A DNA stretch of 64,000 nucleotides from Semisulcospira habei. Taxonomy: Eukaryota; Mollusca; Gastropoda; Semisulcospiridae. The translations under genes and the position numbers were made by a program. Under the pieces are notes generated by a model, which did not search any database, was not told where the DNA came from, and saw nothing but the letters and a program-made list of their open reading frames with translations. The stretch is taken from the NCBI GenBank assembly GCA_036245525.1, contig BTPG01000005.1, positions 180,397,198-180,461,197 of the forward strand, read 5' to 3'. Positions 40,885 through 52,263 of this stretch are shown piece by piece (positions within the stretch are counted from its first letter, which is position 1; each line of letters opens with the position of its first letter).

Positions 40885-41432
40885 ATTCGCCTGACTTAGT
40901 ATTCAGGACAACTTCACCCATCAAAACTGTACCTTCGATTGGTAAAGAAAATATTTCAGAAAGGTCTGTGCTGACTGTATACATTTAGACTTTTACACAG
41001 GACGAGTTCAGTATAATAGCTGAATCATCGATACATTCGGCTGGTCATTTCAATTAGAATACAATTTAAAATTAACCACTTTACTCTAAGAACATATAAC
41101 CGAAGTACGCTGAGACCCTACCATACCCTACTGCGGTTGGAGTCACATTCAGTACAGCTGATTTTTTTTAATATCCAGAAGAAGAGGCAAAGCATACTCT
41201 TCCCCACAAGACTGAAAGGAGCTAGAGCAAGCCATACCATTTTACTGCACTGACCTCACAAAATGTATCTCCCTGAGAACTTGCCTGTAGCTTGAAGTAT
41301 GACATCATTGCCATATCACAAAATTAGCGAACCAATCTGAACTCGAGCAGACTGTGTTTAGAGATAAGTAGGATAACCATATAGTTTTGGTGAATGAAGT
41401 TGCCCTGAATACTAAGTCAGGCGAATTTTGTG
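40885..41432 (+). repeat. Inverted repeat pair of about 45 bp, 0.5 kb apart
   Basis: AAATTCGCCTGACTTAGTATTCAGG... at 40883-40925 recurs inverted at 41386-41430 (GGTGAATGAAGTTGCC, CTGAATACTAAGTCAGGCGA). The two may be the ends of one foldback element of about 550 bp. No ORF inside. Confidence 0.65.
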
Positions 41433-41548
41433 CCAAGAATCTTCGTTATACAAATTTACATGACAAGACAAAGACAGGTACACGTGCGTTCCAAAGAACA
41501 CCATCGTCACAAGGCTGTCCATTCGCTAACTTTATCAGTCTAAGCACC

Positions 41549-41668
41549 GGGGGAGGGAATCGAAGTTCTGGCAAGAGTTTTGTGCACCTGACTCGCGTCA
41601 ACTTACTAACGCGCAAAGCGAGTCAGGGGCACGAAACTCTTGCCAGAACTTCGATTCCCCATGGGGAG
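41549..41668 (+). repeat. Long palindrome (about 50-bp arms)
   Basis: GGGAATCGAAGTTCTGGCAAG and its inverted copy, inner arms CCTGACTCGCG/CGCAAAGCGAGTCAGG. Foldback element of unknown class. Confidence 0.8.
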
Positions 41669-41987
41669 AAATTTAACATTATACATCAGACGCTTTTACC
41701 ACGAGAATTTTTGTAAACTGTTTTACTGCTGCATTTTACAAATTGCGGATGGATGTATGTGCTGTAAATATTTGAAAGCTGACAGCAAACAGATAGAGCT
41801 GATGTTCTGTACATCTATAGCTGTGAATAAACATACTTTGATTTTTTCAAGACCGTTGATAAACGTTATTTTTGTTGCAGTTTCCTCCAACAAGCTGTCC
41901 ATCGAATGCAAATTTGTGATTCAATTTTTTGTTGTTCACCAGTGAGAAGTGTTTTTATTTTTTATTTTTCTATTAGTATTAACACGT

Positions 41988-42201
41988 TTAACTCTTTCAG
42001 CCCGGCGCACGTATTTCCCAAATTTTGAAGGCGTCATCTAACGACTATGCAATTGCTGTAGGAGATGGATCGACCATGATAATTCAAAGGTAGTGCCAGG
42101 TTAGCTTGGCGCCTGTCGGCGCCAAGCTAATCTGGCACTACCCTTGAATTATCATGGTCGAAACATCTCCTGCTGTAGTGCGTCAGGGCTGAATAGGTTA
42201 A
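41988..42201 (+). mobile_element. TTAA-bounded hairpin MITE, family B
   Basis: TTAACTCTTTCAGCCCGGCG left end, AGGGCTGAATAGGTTAA right end, central hairpin with GCCTGTCGGCGCC apex. Confidence 0.75.
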
Positions 42202-42519
42202 TATAGCTGTGTTGTATTGTGCCAGTGGTTGCACTTTTTTCCACTTCCTCTTCTTTTCTTATCATACAGGCTAAGCGGTGTTTGTTCATTCCAGAAATGT
42301 TGACAATTACATTTTGGGATGCTTTTATAACATCCGATATAACCTTAGCTGCATGTGGACCTAAATGAACGTACATAATAAAATAGTTAATGTGTGAAGT
42401 GCAAGCAATGTAGCGAATTTGAACATGACTGCAAAGAATTATGCATTGAGTGTCGAAGTAAGAAAGTGAAAAATGGATAAGACAGCCACTTACTATTGTC
42501 TGATTTTGGTGCCACACAT

Positions 42520-42521
42520 TC

Positions 42522-42573
<52 letters not shown>

Positions 42574-42583
42574 TTGTGCGTTC

Positions 42584-42663
<80 letters not shown>

Positions 42664-42664
42664 G
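42520..42664 (+). repeat. (TG)n microsatellite
   Basis: About 145 bases of TG with a few TTTG/CG interruptions. Confidence 0.95.
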
Positions 42665-43042
42665 TTGAATTTGTTTGTACTGGTGCTGTTACAAGGCACG
42701 TTGTGCTGATCTTAATTTGCTTCTGTTTTACGAATTGTCGAATTGTAGTACTACTTGTCTGTATTTCGTTTCAAATATGTATTGATTTGTCTGACAATGG
42801 ATTGATTTGTTTGTTCAAGAATCGATCAGTAATCATGAAAACTGCATAGTCCGTTTTACTACAAACAATAAGACCGAAAATCCTTCTTAGGTTTCAGCCG
42901 CACTGTCGTCTTTAAAAAAAAAAAATTCTTAACAAGTAGACATATGACATATGAATGTAGGCATAAGCAAATTTAAAAACAAAAAAGAAGATGCATGACA
43001 CATACATACATACATCATTACATAATACATGCATACCTGCAT

Positions 43043-43562
43043 ACATATGTACGTCTTCAGTCTCTTGGCTTGACTTCGCGAACGAAGATTCTATAGGGCT
43101 TGCCCACGTCGTCTGCAGGCATTTTCGTGGCTGCGGAGGCCAATCCGGGACAGGCAGGTACGACCGCAGTGGCTGCAGGGGAAGGTCTGTTCAGGGTTCT
43201 GAGTTACGACAGCTCTGTTTTTTCTTCTGAGCCGCTTGTCCTTAAGGTTAGCTCTGCGAGAGTCCTCAAAGGAGACGGCTGCCTTGTGAATGGTGGAGCG
43301 CCAGGTGTCACGGTCCGCAGCAAGCGAAGACCACTGGCGGTGGTCGATTTGGCAGGCACTAAGTGACTTCTTGAGACCGTCTTTGTATCTCTTCTTTGGT
43401 GCCCCTCTGTCTCGGTGTCCAGTGGCGAGCTCGCCGAACAGAGTGATCTTGGGTAGGCGATGATCCTCCATCCTGGAGACGTGCCCCGCCCAGCGAAGCT
43501 GTGTCCGCAGCAGCAAAGCCTCGATGCTCACAGTTTCCGCCTGTTCAAGGACATATGTACGT
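43043..43562 (-). mobile_element. 5'-truncated LINE with 12-bp target-site duplication
   Basis: ACATATGTACGT stands at 43043-43054 and again at 43551-43562, bracketing about 496 bp. On the minus strand the insert encodes the C-terminal part of an LINE endonuclease-reverse transcriptase (next feature) and a short 3' UTR ending AAGTCAAGCCAAGAGACTG. The same 3' end is at about 58738-58790. Truncation plus long TSD is the normal product of target-primed reverse transcription. Confidence 0.85.
43091..43550 (-). pseudogene. LINE RT C-terminal fragment with CCHH zinc finger
   Basis: Minus-strand reading: EALLLRTQLRWAGHVSRM, HRDRGAPKKRYKDGLKKSL, AADRDTWRS, then FPCSHCGRTCLSRIGLRSHE. The 'LRWaGHv.RM....P' block and terminal C2H2 finger are characteristic of endonuclease-reverse transcriptase proteins common in invertebrate genomes. 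The RT core is missing, so it is not functional. A piece of the same finger is at about 51872-51925 (+). Confidence 0.8.
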
Positions 43563-43892
43563 ACGCATACGCATTCACTCCAATCCCACAATCATATATA
43601 TATACGTATAAAAGTACAATTATGAACACTTGCTCAAACATCTTGATACAAGTATATATTTCTACGTGAAAGACGCTCGTGGCCATTATTTTATTTCCCT
43701 AAATGTTCATCTCGAAAAGTAAGTCATTCTTTCAATGTCTGTTTCCCAGAAGGAAAGTGGATCGGCTCTTTCCAGAAGTAAGACTGTGGTAGCTATAGGG
43801 CCTTTTTTTTATCACCCTCCCTTGCTGTTTTATTGCATGAGTAAATTATATGAAGACCCAGTTTATCTTGACTGTCCTGGAAATATTTTATG

Positions 43893-43957
43893 TGCTAATC
43901 TGTGATTTTGGACCTTACGGCCCAAGGCCGTAAGGTCCAGAATCAAAAACTAGCACA
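43893..43957 (+). repeat. Near-perfect hairpin, family I
   Basis: GTGCTAATCTGTGATTTTGG and inverted arm meet at CTTACGGCCCAAGGCCGTAAG. Confidence 0.7.
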
Positions 43958-44080
43958 CGTACTTTTTCACTAAGCCCCAACGGCCTTAGCAACAGTAGTC
44001 AGCCACTGATGTCACTCTGCTAAACACAGCTCACGATATCGGTACACGTGAATTCAACATTTTTGTCATTATTTAACCGA

Positions 44081-46201
44081 ATGTTCCGTTTTAATTCACT
44101 TACGTCGAGCGTATACTCATGCATTTGTCCCCCCTCTCCTCTGTCCTCTTCTTCGTCCGTTTCTTCTCCCTCTGCTGTCTCTTCCAACCTAAAACTGTGT
44201 CTATTTAATGCCCAGTCTGTCTGCAAAGATGGCAAAGCTGACGTGATTTCCGACTTCATTCTAGACAATGACCTAGATATTGTCGTGATCACCGAAACGT
44301 GGCTCCGCTCGGCTGGCGACGAACCCATCATCGCCAGCGTCACTCCGAGTGGCTACCGCCTGGCCTCCTTCCCGCGCGCTTTCAGAGGGGGTGGCATTGC
44401 CATCATCTACAGGGACTGTCTTTCCGCTCACCTCTCCTTCTCTCAGTCTCTACCTTTTGCTCATCCCTCCTTTGAATCTGTCGAGGCCGTAGCAACACTC
44501 CCTGGCCAGTCCCTCATCTTCTCATGTATCTATCGCCCCCCTCCAAGCTCTCAAAACAAACTCACAAACTCCATGTTCCTCACCGAGTTCGACCTCCTCC
44601 TCGAACACTACAGCACACGACCCGGAAAACACATCCTTCTAGGCGACTTTAACTTCCACTTTGACAAACCCGACCACCCTGACACAAAACGCCTCTGCAC
44701 GTCACTTTTAAACCACAATCTTACACAACACATCACTAAACCCACCAACCGACTTGGCCACACCCTCGACTGGATCATCACCCGCACCTCCGATCAACTC
44801 TTTCTCGACTCTGACACCTCCTCTGTGCTTCCCTCTGACCACTTCGCTATTCTCGTCTCCCTCAATCTACCTCCCCCGAAAAAAACCAAGCTCGTTGTCT
44901 CTCGCCGCAAACTAAAATCTGTCAACCGCGAGAGCTTCTTCGACGAAGCTGTCGACCTTCTCTCGGACCCCACCCCCTCTCCCGATCTTGCATCCCATTT
45001 CGATTCCTCCCTTCGAAAACTTCTAGACACCCATGCCCCTGTCACCACCTGCTCCATACCCAACCGACTCCCCTCCCCCTGGCTCACTGATGACATAGCT
45101 GAGGCCAAGCGCGAGCGCCGACAAGCGGAACGCCTCTGGCGCTCATCTGACCTCACCGTTCACAGACAGATCTTCCAAACAACCAGATCCAAAGTCTGCA
45201 AAATGATCTCCGAATCTAAACGCAAACATCTTCAAAACCAAATCCTGGAATCCACCTCTTCCAAAACCCTCTACGCCACCATGAACACACTCCTAGGCAC
45301 TTCTAAAGACTCTCCTCTCCCCAACACACACAGCAAAGAAGAACTCCCGTCTGCTTTCTCTACCTATTTTTCGGACAAAATCCAAAATCTGCGCGACACA
45401 CTCGACACCCTGCCTCCTCCGCCTTGCCCTCCCGACCCCACCTTTTCCGGCACTCCCCTCTCGTCCTTCCGCACCGTCTCTCAGGATGAAGTCCTCAAGA
45501 CCATAAAGTCCATGCCCTTCAAAACCTGCGAACTTGACCCCCTCCCAGCTTCTCTCTACCGTGAGGGCCTTCCAAAACTTCTACCCTTCATTACCGACAT
45601 CATCAACGCATCTCTAGAAAACGGCTCCGTCCCCGATATCTTCAAGTCCGCCATCGTCCGTCCTCTCCTCAAAAAACACAACCTCGACCCAAACGAACTC
45701 AAGAACTATCGCCCAGTCTCCAATCTCTCTTTCCTGTCCAAGCTTCTTGAGAAGGTTGTTCTCAACCAGCTCAACCTCCATCTCACCGACAACAACCTCC
45801 TCAGTCCATTCCAGTCTGCCTATCGCAAACATCGCAGCACTGAAACAGCCCTTCTACATATCTTAAACGAGCTGCTTCTCTCCACTGACTCTGGCAACAT
45901 CTCCCTTCTTACACTACTCGATCTCTCTGCCGCCTTTGACACTATAGACCACTCTATCCTCCTCCACCGACTCCACCACTCCTTCGGCATCACTGACTCT
46001 GCTCACTCCTGGTTTCTCTCCTACCTCTCTGACAGACAGCAGTCCGTCACCATCAACGGCGTCTCTTCCAACCCGGTAACGCTCTCCTACGGAGTCAGTC
46101 CCACAGGGATCCGTCCTGGGCCCGGTCCTTTTCACACTCTACACCTCTCCTCTGTCCAACATCATCCAGTCTCACCGCATACACCACCACCTCTACGCTG
46201 A
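44081..46201 (+). pseudogene. LINE ORF2, endonuclease and RT palm (frameshifted)
   Basis: AP-endonuclease motifs: LCLFNAQSVCKDGKADVISD, VVITETWLRS, CIYRPP, LLGDFNFHF, TLDWIITR and SDHFAI. RT motifs: NYRPVSNLSFLSKLLEKVV, QSAYRKHRSTETAL and LLTLLDLSAAFDTIDHSILL. The reading frame is lost where the expected [10 protein letters not shown] motif should be. A 4-bp tandem duplication (AGTC AGTC near 46098-46105) shifts the frame; the frame that continues is the next feature. The endonuclease catalytic pattern looks complete. Confidence 0.85.
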
Positions 46202-47039
46202 CGACTCACAACTGCAAGACAAAGACAAACTCGACAACACTCAGTCACTACTGACTCGCACGGCTGACTGCTACAAAGACGTGAAAAACTGGATGACAGC
46301 AAACAAGCTGAAACTGAACGACGACAAAACGGAAGCCATGCTGGTAGGCACTCGCCAAAAACTCTCCCAGCTCCCTCCCTCTCTCCACCTTCAACTCGAT
46401 AGCACCCCCATCTCCCTCTCTGACTCGGCCAAGAACCTCGGCGTCATCCTCAATTCCTCCCTGTCCATGACCAACTTCGTCTCCGCCACGACCCAGGCAT
46501 GCTATTTCCACCTTCGCCGCATCAGTCAGATCAGAAAATACCTCACTACCGAAGCTGCCACCAAACTTGCTGTCTCTCTCATCTTATCTCGCATCGACTA
46601 TTGCAACTCTCTCCTTTCCGGTCTCCCTCACTCCACCATCTTCACTCTCCAACGCGTCCAGAACAATGCTGCCCGCCTCGTCCTCAGAAAGAAAAAATCC
46701 GACCACATCACACCCCTGCTCAAACTCCTTCACTGGCTCCCCATCCCCCAACGCATCCAATACAAAGTTCTGTCTCTCTGCTACAAATCCCTGAACAACT
46801 GCGCTCCTGCCTATCTCTCCAACTTACTTCACCCCTACACACCTTCCCGCTCCCTCCGCTCTGCCTCCGACCCTCTCCGCCTCCACATCCCTCGCACCAA
46901 ACTTAACACTTTCGGTCCCCGCTCCTTCTCCGTCTACGGTCCATCCATCTGGAACACTCTCCCACTCTCTCTCCGTCAGAAACACTCTCTCTCCTCCTTC
47001 CAGTCCGCCCTCAAAACTCACCTCTTTCAACAGTTTTAG
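46103..47039 (+). pseudogene. LINE ORF2 continuation: RT YADD motif and C-terminus
   Basis: In the shifted frame the sequence reads [28 protein letters not shown] (the catalytic YADD), [39 protein letters not shown] and ends [13 protein letters not shown] before TAG. The thumb/C-terminal block with 'LHWLPI..RI.yK' and 'W..LP..lR' is typical for CR1/L2 elements. Otherwise undamaged. Confidence 0.85.
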
Positions 47040-47200
47040 CACTATATCACCGCACTCCCCACCCCAAGCTGACCGTCGTAATGTATTTCACTGTTTGTGG
47101 TACGTGAGTCATTGTCTAAAGCGTGCGCATGCGTGCGCGAGTTGTGAGTGTGCGCTTAGAGTTATAATTATTATAAGATAAGCGCATTATAAATACCGTA

Positions 47201-47231
<31 letters not shown>

Positions 47232-47495
47232 GTGTTATGGGCTTTTGACCACATTCTGCCAGCACAAGCAGGTTGGGGGTGTGTCTGGGAAGCATCAGAT
47301 ACTTTCTAACACTCTCTTTTATACTATCACAGATTTCCAGAACAATCTCGCAAACTACACAACCAATCAGCAATGAAAATGTGACCATAATCATTAATAT
47401 TTGTTAAAAAAGAAAAAAAGAACACTCTAGATAGATTTTAATACAATTTCCCACTAAAATCTAGGTCGAAGTTAGCGAAATCTGAAACATTCTAG

Positions 47496-47612
<117 letters not shown>

Positions 47613-47757
47613 ATTGCAATTCCCTATGCAAAAAGAAATGAATCATACTAAAAAGGTACGTGATTCTAATCTAAAATAACTCAACTGAAAACCTGATCTT
47701 TTCATATGATCAACACACACATGCCCTAAAACAATAACACAACCACAAACGTAACAT

Positions 47758-47862
47758 AGGCTTTCGGGAGGTCAGATTAACCATTGTACACTTCAAGCCT
47801 TCGGATTTCGGGGTACAATGATTAATTTGACCTCCATCAGGCCTACAAGGGTCCACCTGACC
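47758..47862 (+). repeat. Family G terminal hairpin, fragment
   Basis: GGCTTTCGGGAGGTCAGATTAACCATTGTAC and its inverted copy through GGTACAATGATTAATTTGACC. Compare 18380-18460 and 50825-50925. Confidence 0.6.
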
Positions 47863-48240
47863 TTATGTGATGTGGATCACACCAGGCATGACTCAGTGAC
47901 GTCAAAATAATATATATACCTAACATACTTATATGATATCCAATATAAGATCTTTCTCGGCGTTGCCGCCTGTACAACCAAAAACATTGTCCACAATATG
48001 TGAGAGTAAAGCAATGGAAGAGGTGATTGATTGTTTGCCTCAAAAGCGAACCCATACTGAAGGTCATCTTGTAATTAGAACATGTCTCTGAAAGTACAGC
48101 ATCAATAGAGGAGAAAATCGTGGTATTAGTTTAGAAGTAAAAAACGATAAAGGCGATCCTTAAAAATACTAAATTTAGAAAAAGACTTAAGATGCTGGGG
48201 TAAATTATTCCATGCTTTTGCACCTGAAAAGGCCAGGCTA

Positions 48241-48348
<108 letters not shown>

Positions 48349-48729
48349 TGTTCTTGGTAGGTGGAGCGAAAGCGGTATAGTAGTACAAAGCCAAACCTAC
48401 ATACCGTACCCCCACCCCCTCCCCAATTTCATTCATGCAATCTGCCAAGAAATGATATCATTAACTTTACCGATCTCACCACTAAAAAAATAGCAGTAAC
48501 TGACTGGTCACACTTTGATTGAAATGAAGACCAGTTTTCCACATTTTCATGCACTATAATTATGCATACATAATGCATACAGTAATTAAAAACAAGATGG
48601 GATTCACAGCCCAATGTTGTTACTATTTATAGAAGGGACTTTTTAGGATGGGCCGCGGTGAGGTGAGTTCAATAGCATGTCCATGATGTCAAAGGTGAGC
48701 AGGCCTAAACCTCTGACAACTAACACGAT

Positions 48730-49205
<476 letters not shown>

Positions 49206-49301
49206 AGTAAATAAATCTTCTGGAGAAAGTCAGACAGTGGTGGTGACTTAAAGAAGCAATTCCGTCACCAAGCACTGACGCAATATTCTAGATATGACGT
49301 A

Positions 49302-49302
<1 letters not shown>

Positions 49303-49373
<71 letters not shown>

Positions 49374-49375
49374 AT
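49303..49375 (+). repeat. (CA)n microsatellite
   Basis: CA repeat preceded by the CTAGATATGACGTAATT motif shared with position 93. Confidence 0.95.
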
Positions 49376-49571
49376 CAAACAAAAAATAAAATATGCCAGC
49401 CAACCCAACAAAACGAACTGATAGACAATAAATTATTCAGTAACACCTCACTTTGTTATTCGCCATTATTTTTCAAGCTAGCGAACAGCCTCATACCCGA
49501 TACCCCAAGCGCTCACGAGCGTTTTAAAACACAGTCACAGTCGTGTAAATGATTCCGACAACATCTTCACT

Positions 49572-49790
49572 ATCACCCCTTCACTGCCCAGAAAATGTGA
49601 ACGCGATTCAAAACTGGAAGAGACATGGATCCTCATGAGCCACCGCGAAAGCTAGGGGCTCATGAGGATCTATGCCTCTTGCTGATGACAATTCGTATCC
49701 ATGTTTCTTGGACGGTTTGGGATTTGGTTCGTTAAATGAACAAATATTTCATATACAAAAAAAAATATTACTGTTGCAGAAAAGGGTTAA
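49572..49790 (+). mobile_element. Hairpin MITE, family D
   Basis: CACCCCTTCACTGCCCAGAA left end (TTAA mutated), palindrome on GGATCCTCATGAGCC, AAAAGGGTTAA right end. Confidence 0.65.
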
Positions 49791-49896
49791 GGAAGCCCAA
49801 GGCGCTATCGCCTTCGCTTATAACACACTTTTACAGATAAGCAGCAAACAGAATAATGCTCGAGTTCGCTTACCGGCCAATGGGTCCCCTGACAAT

Positions 49897-50955
49897 TTGT
49901 TTTGTTTTCATCCCTACGTCACACGACCAATCTCTTTAGCGCAAACCGCACCACATGACCAAGCTACAAAAACTCTTGCAGCGACTAAAGGCCCCGCCAC
50001 ACGAGCCGGTTGTGCCCCGATTTTGAAGCCGATTCCGATCCGATTGCGATCGGATGACGTCAATTATCCGATCCGGTCCCAATCGGCTGGGAATCGGGTG
50101 TCTAGAACCTGCTCTATTTTCCCGATCCGATTCGGCCCCGGTTGTAAGCTTCAACCAATCAGAGCGCGTCTCGCAAAGCACGTCGTTTCACAGTTTGCAA
50201 ATGGTCGAACACGCCTGTTGTGATCAGTACCACCGCCGTTGCCGCTGATGTTTCGCACGCCTCTTCCCGAATATGATCAAAACTACTGATAATGCAAGCA
50301 CATCATCATCACTGTCAAAACTAGCAGTCATTTTGCAGAACAGGTACGACTTTGATCTTCGGTTCAAACGGCGGTCGGCTAAACAAGTCGGGAAATGTGT
50401 GGCAGTACATACGTTTTTTAGTCCGGCCCGATCACCTACCGATTCGAAAACTGATCGGGAATCGGCCTCAAAACCGGGCTCGTGTAGAGGGGCCTTAATG
50501 GCGGACTTTTTTGTAGCCCTCTTTCTGGCGCGTCTTGGATGCCAGTTTTGTTCTATAAAAGATCACCAAAACGTTCTAAAGTACAAAGTTACTTAGTGAT
50601 GGGCAGGCACACTACAGGCACACTACTGAAGACGGCAAAGTCATGAAAGATTTTAAATTACGTCATAAGTCTATTATGTATTAAAAGAAAAATATTTTTA
50701 AAAAAATTACGTCAGTCATGTCTGGCGTGATCCAGGTCGGAAGATTTCTTCTTGATTTTTTTTACGAAAATAGTGGAAGAATGAAAACAGATACGTTATT
50801 GGTAGCAGGGGCTTGCTGCACGGACTCTTGTAGGCCTTCGGAAGGTCAAAGGAACCATTGTACCCCGAAGGCCTGAGAGGTACAATGGTTCCTTTGACCT
50901 CCTCAGGCCTACAAGGGTCCGTGAGGCAAACCCCTGCGACCAATAACTTATAATA
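49897..50955 (+). mobile_element. Family G element interrupted by a Harbinger-like MITE
   Basis: The flanks (CTACGTCACACGACCAATC on the left; GGCGGAC, GATCACCAAAACGTTCTAAA and the GTAGGCCTTCGGAAGGTCAA hairpin on the right) match 17969-18493. Family G has no recognised coding part. Confidence 0.7.
49989..50495 (+). mobile_element. 507-bp PIF/Harbinger-like MITE with TAA target-site duplication
   Basis: Ends AGGCCCCGCCACACGAGCC and GGCTCGTGTAGAGGGGCCT are inverted repeats that extend imperfectly for about 60 bp (GATTTTGAAGCCGATTCCGATC against GATCGGGAATCGGCC). TAA flanks both sides (49986-49988, 50496-50498). Three-base TWA duplications with G/C-rich ends are the Harbinger pattern. The interior has CGATC-rich repeats and no transposase. 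Confidence 0.8.
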
Positions 50956-51177
50956 TCAAAGGTTTGCCTTGTAATTGTGAAAAGAAATCCTTACCAAACC
51001 AGTGAAAATAAAAGATCATTTCATTATCTGAGTTAATGCGACTCGTACCCACACCGCAAAGAAGTTAGTTATTGGGTTTTAACGCCGAGCAGGCGACTAA
51101 GGCCATCTCAAAGCAGCACACCGCAAAGAAAAGAAACTTAAGCTTAGGTTAGCGGATTCTACTGCTCTCTCTCTCTC

Positions 51178-51208
51178 TCCCCCCCCCCCACCCCCCCCCC
51201 CCCCCCTT
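51178..51208 (+). repeat. Poly-C tract
   Basis: CCCCCCCCCACCCCC run after a CT repeat. Confidence 0.9.
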
Positions 51209-51428
51209 CCTGCCCTCCTGCCCCACGTAGGCTGAAAACAATCCTTTTGTCGACATGTCGGGATTGTTACATGCAAAGTCTGACACGTCACTTACAACAA
51301 ACTTAAAACAAAAAACAAACAAAAGACCAAACAAACAAACAAACAATCAAACAAACGAGGAATTACATTTCTGAAATCTTTCTTATTTCAAGGTCAAAGA
51401 ACTTCACCGGTCCAAGGAAAATGGATAC

Positions 51429-51496
51429 AAAGTATGGCCATCAAGAGGCATAGATCCGCATAAGCCCCCGCATGAGGATCTATGCCTCTTGTATTT
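51429..51496 (+). mobile_element. Core of family D hairpin, shortened
   Basis: CAAGAGGCATAGATCC and GAGGATCTATGCCTCTTG arms with a deleted apex. Confidence 0.6.
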
Positions 51497-51609
51497 GCCT
51501 TTTGCTCGACGTCGTCATGAACCGGCAGGGATGTCGTTAACCTAAAAACGTACTTTTTCTCGCAGACTTTCGTGTAATCTCTACGGTATTTCTGTACAAA
51601 CCCCCTGCA

Positions 51610-51772
<163 letters not shown>

Positions 51773-51861
51773 TAGTTTTCGCCTGCGCATTGAGTTATAT
51801 ATATAAATCTAAGGGCAGACTGTCACGTATCGTTAGAACATCTGGGAAGATCATTGGCCTA

Positions 51862-51930
51862 GGAGTTAAATGTGGTGAGACCTTCCCCTGCAGCCACTGC
51901 GGTCGAACCTGCCTGTCCCGGATTAGGGTC
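51862..51930 (+). pseudogene. LINE zinc-finger tail fragment
   Basis: GACCTTCCCCTGCAGCCACTG codes for TFPCSHCGRTCLSRI, identical to the finger of the LINE at 43.1 kb. Confidence 0.7.
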
Positions 51931-52263
51931 GTTTGCTATCCTCAGCAATGTGCAAAACCAGTCATTTTGGTTTCACCCACGCCTGATCTCCATGGGATTA
52001 ACGACCACAGATTAAACTACTGATCCTCCTAGGGATTAACAACCACGAATTGGAGGCTTCATCATAAAACGGACAGGAGACCGCCAAACAAAACGCCGGG
52101 GGGGGGGGGGGGGGCTGCCCAACCCCCATACACTTCAAACAACAACGGAGACGCCGACCACTCAAAACTGGATTATACACCAATGAGGATTATACTTAAC
52201 AAGCCCGCGGGATGAATCGGGACCTATATTACCCGAACCCCCAAGAAGCCTCGCCACTCGACA

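Larger units (their letters stand above)
43990..47235 (+). mobile_element. CR1/L2-like non-LTR retrotransposon, nearly intact ORF2
   Basis: It contains an ORF2-type frame with endonuclease and reverse transcriptase (44081-47039, one frameshift). A 3' UTR of about 190 bases and an (ATT)n tail (about 47200-47233) follow. No ORF1 was recognised upstream, so the element is probably 5'-truncated or ORF1-less. The 3' tail is shared with the fragment at 405-592. High C content on the coding strand differs from the surroundings. Confidence 0.85.

Noticed and set aside
42152..42517. Minus-strand ORF of 121 residues
   Set aside because: Overlaps a MITE end and a microsatellite, no recognisable domain, no splice or promoter context.
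44020..46135. Antisense ORFs opposite the LINE (44020-44343, 44794-45156, 45614-45832)
   Set aside because: Shadows of the coding strand of ORF2.
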